Part shown: piece after piece, positions 33,266 to 36,289 of the stretch
Numbering within the stretch: position 1 is the stretch's first letter
How the letters are laid out: every line of letters begins with the position of its first letter
Source: Caballeronia sp. SEWSISQ10-4 2
GTDB taxonomy: Bacteria; Pseudomonadota; Gammaproteobacteria; Burkholderiales; Burkholderiaceae
Assembly (NCBI RefSeq): GCF_030464885.1
Contig: NZ_JALPRJ010000078.1
Location: 1 to 36,289 of the forward strand
DNA length: 36,289 bases
Reading direction: 5' to 3'
Notes under the pieces: generated by a model
Told to the model about the DNA's origin: nothing
The model's input: only the letters and a program-made list of their open reading frames with translations
Databases searched by the model: none
Program-made: the position numbers and the translations under genes

Positions 33266-33805
33266 TTAGAGGGCTGCCTGCGGCAAGCGGGGGGTGTAGA
33301 AGGGATTCGATACTTCACGCGCAGCGGCAAACACGTCTTCCTTCGACGGCAAGCCAAGCATGGCTGCCTTGATGGCGTTTTTTGCCGCGCGGTAGTTGTT
33401 GCGAAAAACAGCGTCGAGGTCGTCGGTCAATGGGTTCACCCAATTCGTCGATACCACCACCCAATCGTTCTCCGCTTCAGGCGGCAACGTGCCATCCTGG
33501 AGCGATTCGGCGACCGCCTTGGCAATGCCTGCCTGCGATGCGCCCCAGGTCGCGTTGCCGTGGAACTCACTCGCTATCGGCGCTTTATTCACGTACAGCG
33601 TAAGCGGCTTCGTGGGGATGCCCGGCTGCGCGATGACGACAAACGGCGCATGGCCCGCTGATGGCGTAGCGAATGCTGTAGCGAACGCCTGCCCCGCTGG
33701 ACCACTGCGCGGGCCGACAAGCACGTTGATGTGAGCGAGATTGACGCCCGGACCTTCAAAGCCCTCGCCAATATGGAGGGAGCGGCCGGATTGGGATGCT
33801 GGCAT
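33266..33805 (-). CDS. Formaldehyde-activating enzyme (Fae) homologue
   Basis: Protein of 179 residues of the Fae family. In methylotrophs Fae condenses formaldehyde with tetrahydromethanopterin. Recognisable are GEGFEGPGVNLAHINVLVGP, whose H25 corresponds to the conserved catalytic histidine, PTKPLTLYVNKAPI, WGASQAGIAKAVAESLQDGT and LPPEAENDWVVVS, and a C-terminal RNNYRAAKNAIKAAM helix. No methanopterin-pathway gene is in the window, so it may be a true Fae linked to a distant pathway or one of the Fae-like paralogues of unknown function. It is followed after 49 nt by the truncated aldo-keto reductase and preceded by a DUF1272 gene. The ribosome binding site (GGAA seven nt upstream) is weak. 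Confidence 0.83.
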   Translation of the reverse strand: MPASQSGRSLHIGEGFEGPGVNLAHINVLVGPRSGPAGQAFATAFATPSAGHAPFVVIAQPGIPTKPLTLYVNKAPIASEFHGNATWGASQAGIAKAVAESLQDGTLPPEAENDWVVVSTNWVNPLTDDLDAVFRNNYRAAKNAIKAAMLGLPSKEDVFAAAREVSNPFYTPRLPQAAL

Positions 33806-33977
33806 GTTGGGTTCCGTTCATGGAGTGGATCGATGAACAGATTGTGCGAGCGAGCGTCGATGAGGAGGAGTCGATGATTCGTGCGAACGGCTATGAGCGC
33901 GGCTCAGATCGGGGAATGCCCGGAGGCCGGCGAGTGGGCCGTCATCGTCTTGACGACCGGCATGCCGCGATTGGCGT

Positions 33978-34268
33978 TTATCTTTCGGAAGACGGGATCG
34001 CGCCGTAGCGCTCGAAGAAACCGCGATGCTGTTGTTCGTCGACGCCCGCCGGATGAACGTCCGTCGAAGCCGGCCGGCGCTCGAGCATTGCTTTCGGGCG
34101 AATCGAGCGGAGCTGGAAACCGCCGCCGCAATTGGGACACACATTGCGGAGTCGGACCAGCACGCAAGCTTCGCAGAACGTGCATTCGAAGCTGCAGATC
34201 ATGGCGTCGCGCGCATCGGGCGGCAGCGCCTTTCCACAGCATTCACAAGTTGGGCGCAAGGCAAGCAT
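33978..34268 (-). CDS. DUF1272 zinc-finger-like small protein
   Basis: Protein of 96 residues, recognised as DUF1272. The N-terminal half carries three Cys pairs typical of a zinc-binding module: CECCGKALPPDARDAMICSF, then CTFCEACVLVRLRNVCPNCG, followed by GGFQLRSIRPKAMLERRPAS. The start at 34268 is chosen because AAGGAG lies nine nt upstream and family members begin MLxLRPxCExC; a much longer frame extends into the permease gene. The C-terminal tail after about residue 70 is longer than usual and variable. It lies between the GntP permease and the Fae homologue on the same strand, but its role is unknown. Confidence 0.85.
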   Translation of the reverse strand: MLALRPTCECCGKALPPDARDAMICSFECTFCEACVLVRLRNVCPNCGGGFQLRSIRPKAMLERRPASTDVHPAGVDEQQHRGFFERYGAIPSSER

Positions 34269-34336
34269 TATCGATTTCTCCTTTTGTTGCAGTCTAGGAC
34301 CGGAGTTCGACCTTGCCCCGCCAATCTGCCCACGAT

Positions 34337-35722
34337 TTACGTCAGCACGCCCCACATGACCAGCGTCAATGCCAGGCCGACCACGGAGACGATGGTTTGC
34401 AGCACCGACCAGACATACACCGTCTGCTTCAGTTGCAAGCCGAAATACTCGCGGACCATCCAGAAACCCGCATCGTTGACGTGGCAGAAAAACACCGAAC
34501 CCGCGCCGATAGCAAGCGCCAGCAGCGAGTTGTGGGTCGCGCTCAAACCGGCCACGACGGGCGCGATGATGCCGGCGGTGGTCGTGGTCGCGACGGTCGC
34601 CGAGCCGGTCGCCTGCCGCAACGCCACCGCGATCAACCACGCGAGCAGGATCAGCGGCATGTGCGAGCCGATCGCGATCTTGCCGATCGTCGTGCTGATG
34701 CCCGCGGCGACCAGCGTCTGCTTGAGGCCGCCGCCCGCGCCGATGGTCAGCAGCAACGCGCAGATCGGCGGCAAGCTTTTACGCAGAATCCCGCCCACCC
34801 GGTCACGCGGCATGCCACGCGTCCAGCCCAGCGCAACGATCGCGAAAAGAACGGTGAGTCCCAAAGCGATGAGCGGCTCACCGAGGAAATTAAGGGTATC
34901 GAAGAGGAACGTTTCGGGCTGAATGGCCAGTTTCGCCACCGTTCGGCCAAGCATCAGGACAACGGGCAAGAGAATGGTCAGTAGCGAGATGCCGAAGCTC
35001 GGCGTGTCCAGCCCACCGTTCGCATCGACTTTCGATGAGAACAGCTTGCCCATCTCCTCCGGCTCCTCGACGCGCATGCGGCGCGACAGCCACATGCCGT
35101 AGACCGGGCCAGCGAGAATCACGGCAGGGATGGCCACGATGAAACCAAGCCCCATCGTGATCCCGAGATCCGCGTGCAGCGCACTGACCGCGATCAACGG
35201 ACCGGGATGCGGTGGCAACAGCGCGTGCAGCGTGGTCATGCCGGCGAGCGCGGGTATCGCGATACGCAGGATCGGCTGCTTCGAGCGGCGCGCCATCACA
35301 AAGATGATCGGCACCATCATGACAAGACCGACTTCGAAGAACAGCGGCAAACCGATGATGATCGCCACCAGCGCCATCAGCCACGGCAGCGTGCGCGGCG
35401 TGGAGTGATCGAGGATGGTGGAGACCAGCCGGTCCGCCGCGCCCGATTCGGCCATCAGCGCACCGAGCATGGCCCCGAGCGCAATGATGATGCCGACATC
35501 GCCCAGGATGCCGCCCGCCCCTTTGCTGAACGCGCTCGCGACCGCTTCCAGCGGCAAGCTCGCCGTGAAACCCGCGACGAAAGTGCCGACGAGAATCGAG
35601 AGAAATGGCGCCAGTTTCAGCGCGCTGATGAGAACGATGATCGACGCCAGACCGAGCGCACATGCAATGAGGAGACGCGTGTCGTGGGAGGACCATGCGG
35701 CGAGAGTCGAGGTCAGATGCAC
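34337..35722 (-). CDS. GntP-family gluconate/sugar-acid:H+ symporter
   Basis: Inner-membrane carrier of 461 residues with about twelve to fourteen hydrophobic helices. Family landmarks are FSKGAGGILGDVGIIIALGA, LPLFFEVGLVMMVPIIF, LHALLPPHPGPLIAVSAL, and near the end ALRQATGSATVATTTTAGII and GAGSVFFCHVNDAGFWMVRE. These match GntP/GntT-type gluconate permeases. The start is a GTG at 35722, seven nt after AAGGG. No gluconate kinase is adjacent; the genes downstream are DUF1272 (68 nt away) and the Fae homologue. Related sugar acids or hydroxy acids are possible substrates. Confidence 0.9.
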   Translation of the reverse strand: MHLTSTLAAWSSHDTRLLIACALGLASIIVLISALKLAPFLSILVGTFVAGFTASLPLEAVASAFSKGAGGILGDVGIIIALGAMLGALMAESGAADRLVSTILDHSTPRTLPWLMALVAIIIGLPLFFEVGLVMMVPIIFVMARRSKQPILRIAIPALAGMTTLHALLPPHPGPLIAVSALHADLGITMGLGFIVAIPAVILAGPVYGMWLSRRMRVEEPEEMGKLFSSKVDANGGLDTPSFGISLLTILLPVVLMLGRTVAKLAIQPETFLFDTLNFLGEPLIALGLTVLFAIVALGWTRGMPRDRVGGILRKSLPPICALLLTIGAGGGLKQTLVAAGISTTIGKIAIGSHMPLILLAWLIAVALRQATGSATVATTTTAGIIAPVVAGLSATHNSLLALAIGAGSVFFCHVNDAGFWMVREYFGLQLKQTVYVWSVLQTIVSVVGLALTLVMWGVLT

Positions 35723-36103
35723 TGAAATGCCCTTGGCTAAGTGGAGAGAGTGACCGGATTATCGGCGATGGCGTTTATCGGTGAGCCTGTGGTTTGTGGC
35801 CTGTGCGCCTCGCAGTGGCCGCGATTTTACGAGTGACGGCTTACAAAATACTTGGGATGTTTTCAGGTCGCGGAGGAAATCACCGGCGATGATTCTTCGA
35901 TAAGTTAGAATATTTTCTATATTTTTAATTCTTATACTTGGCATTTAACCTCGCCACCGCGGCGAAGCGATCCCCTGCTGAAAACTCCATTGCAGAGGTG
36001 CTTCTAGAAGATAGCTGGGTGGCATAGCGAATTCCTCGGTTGCGCGAGGCGAAGCGCAGAACCGTTTGCACCGTTTGCTAACAAGGTCTCGCGTCGGTCT
36101 ATG
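35723..36103. promoter_or_regulatory. Upstream region of the permease gene
   Basis: The 380-nt gap includes an AT-rich block at 35890-35945 that stands out from the GC-rich surroundings and probably carries the permease promoter. Within it is a perfect inverted repeat TAGAA-TATT-TTCTA at 35906-35919. A minus frame at 35759-35944 has no ribosome binding site and is not called. Nothing else was recognised. Confidence 0.4.
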
Positions 36104-36259
36104 TCAGCCTACTTTTTGCGACATGCGCGGGTTGCGCAGCGTCAACTGACCCTGACCTTCGTAGGTGCGCATTGGCATAACCGAGGGTTGGACCATCGCG
36201 CGCTTGCTCAACCACATGCCCTCGACTTCGCCGTACGTGAGGCCGGACTTTATGCGCAT
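36104..36259 (-). CDS. Unnamed 51-residue protein
   Basis: A small minus-strand gene. ATG at 36257-36259 follows AAAGGAG with a short spacer; TGA is at 36104-36106. The predicted protein begins MRIKSGLTYGEVEGMWLSKR and ends in LTLRNPRMSQKVG, with a methionine/proline-rich middle (PSVMPMRTYEGQGQ). It is soluble and basic, with no signal or membrane segment. I do not recognise the family. The start codon lies inside a 16-nt perfect palindrome (36248-36263), so expression might be controlled there. The nearby run of G at 36281-36289 marks the window end. Confidence 0.68.
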   Translation of the reverse strand: MRIKSGLTYGEVEGMWLSKRAMVQPSVMPMRTYEGQGQLTLRNPRMSQKVG

Positions 36260-36289
36260 AAAGCTCCTTTAACGCTCGCGGGGGGGGGG

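Noticed and set aside
33796..34008. Plus-strand frame of 70 codons between the Fae homologue and DUF1272
   Set aside because: Opposite to two minus-strand genes' ends, no clear start signal and no known motif.
35759..35944. Minus-strand frame of 61 codons upstream of the GntP gene
   Set aside because: No ribosome binding site; lies in an AT-rich promoter-like region.
36281..36289. Run of nine G at the window end
   Set aside because: Probably a sequence-end artefact or simple homopolymer; nothing can be concluded from it.

Overview
The window looks like chromosomal DNA of a Burkholderia sensu lato species (Paraburkholderia/Caballeronia type). This is inferred from GC-rich codon use, dense high-GC antisense shadows, and families typical of that group: a choline ChoXWV transporter with a GlxA/GbdR-like regulator, a DUF3100 membrane protein, a Pat-like acetyltransferase, a FAH/UxaA/COG3618 sugar-acid cluster, and a YXWGXW-type repeat protein annotated in Burkholderia as 'carbohydrate-binding family V/XII'. 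I saw no tRNA, rRNA, insertion sequence, prophage gene or CRISPR array.

Layout. (1) 207-4380, minus strand: quaternary-amine uptake operon, choV-choW, then an AraC/GlxA-type regulator, then choX. (2) 4831-6807: a Cache-type chemoreceptor. (3) 6880-8438, minus: a 3-hydroxyacyl-CoA dehydrogenase-family gene (TTG start) coupled by ATGA to a flavin reductase. (4) 8650-12314: a small exported protein, an unlisted 50-residue protein, and a large decayed gene carrying three in-frame stops and at least three frameshifts. (5) 12798-19522: a compact locus with a LysR regulator at its centre. On one side lie a beta-hydroxyacid dehydrogenase, an aldehyde dehydrogenase and a DUF3100 membrane protein (minus). 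On the other lie a serine-acetyltransferase homologue and a glyoxalase-fold protein (plus). The same T-N11-A palindrome core precedes both arms. (6) 19570-22607: a long disordered membrane-anchored protein, a remnant of mgtC and an AGE-family sugar epimerase. (7) 22891-23334: a hotdog thioesterase. (8) 23615-29408: an L-fucose-type non-phosphorylative pathway with a divergent IclR regulator. (9) 29540-30085: an unknown protein. (10) 30186-35722, minus: a Pat-like acetyltransferase, a truncated aldo-keto reductase, a formaldehyde-activating-enzyme homologue, a DUF1272 zinc-finger protein and a GntP permease. (11) 36104-36259: a 51-residue protein at the window end.

How the parts work together. 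Region 1 imports choline/betaine-like compounds under its embedded regulator. Region 8 would oxidise a 6-deoxy sugar such as L-fucose to a lactone, hydrolyse and dehydrate it, and finally cleave a diketo acid; the expected 2-keto-3-deoxy-fuconate dehydrogenase is not in the window. Region 5 is the best candidate for an undescribed system: two divergently placed arms sharing an operator core, joining a candidate transporter, two oxidoreductases, an acetyltransferase with an altered active-site loop and a VOC protein. Its substrate cannot be read from the sequence.

Several genes are decaying (the YXWGXW protein, mgtC, the aldo-keto reductase), so the window mixes intact catabolic operons with recent gene loss.
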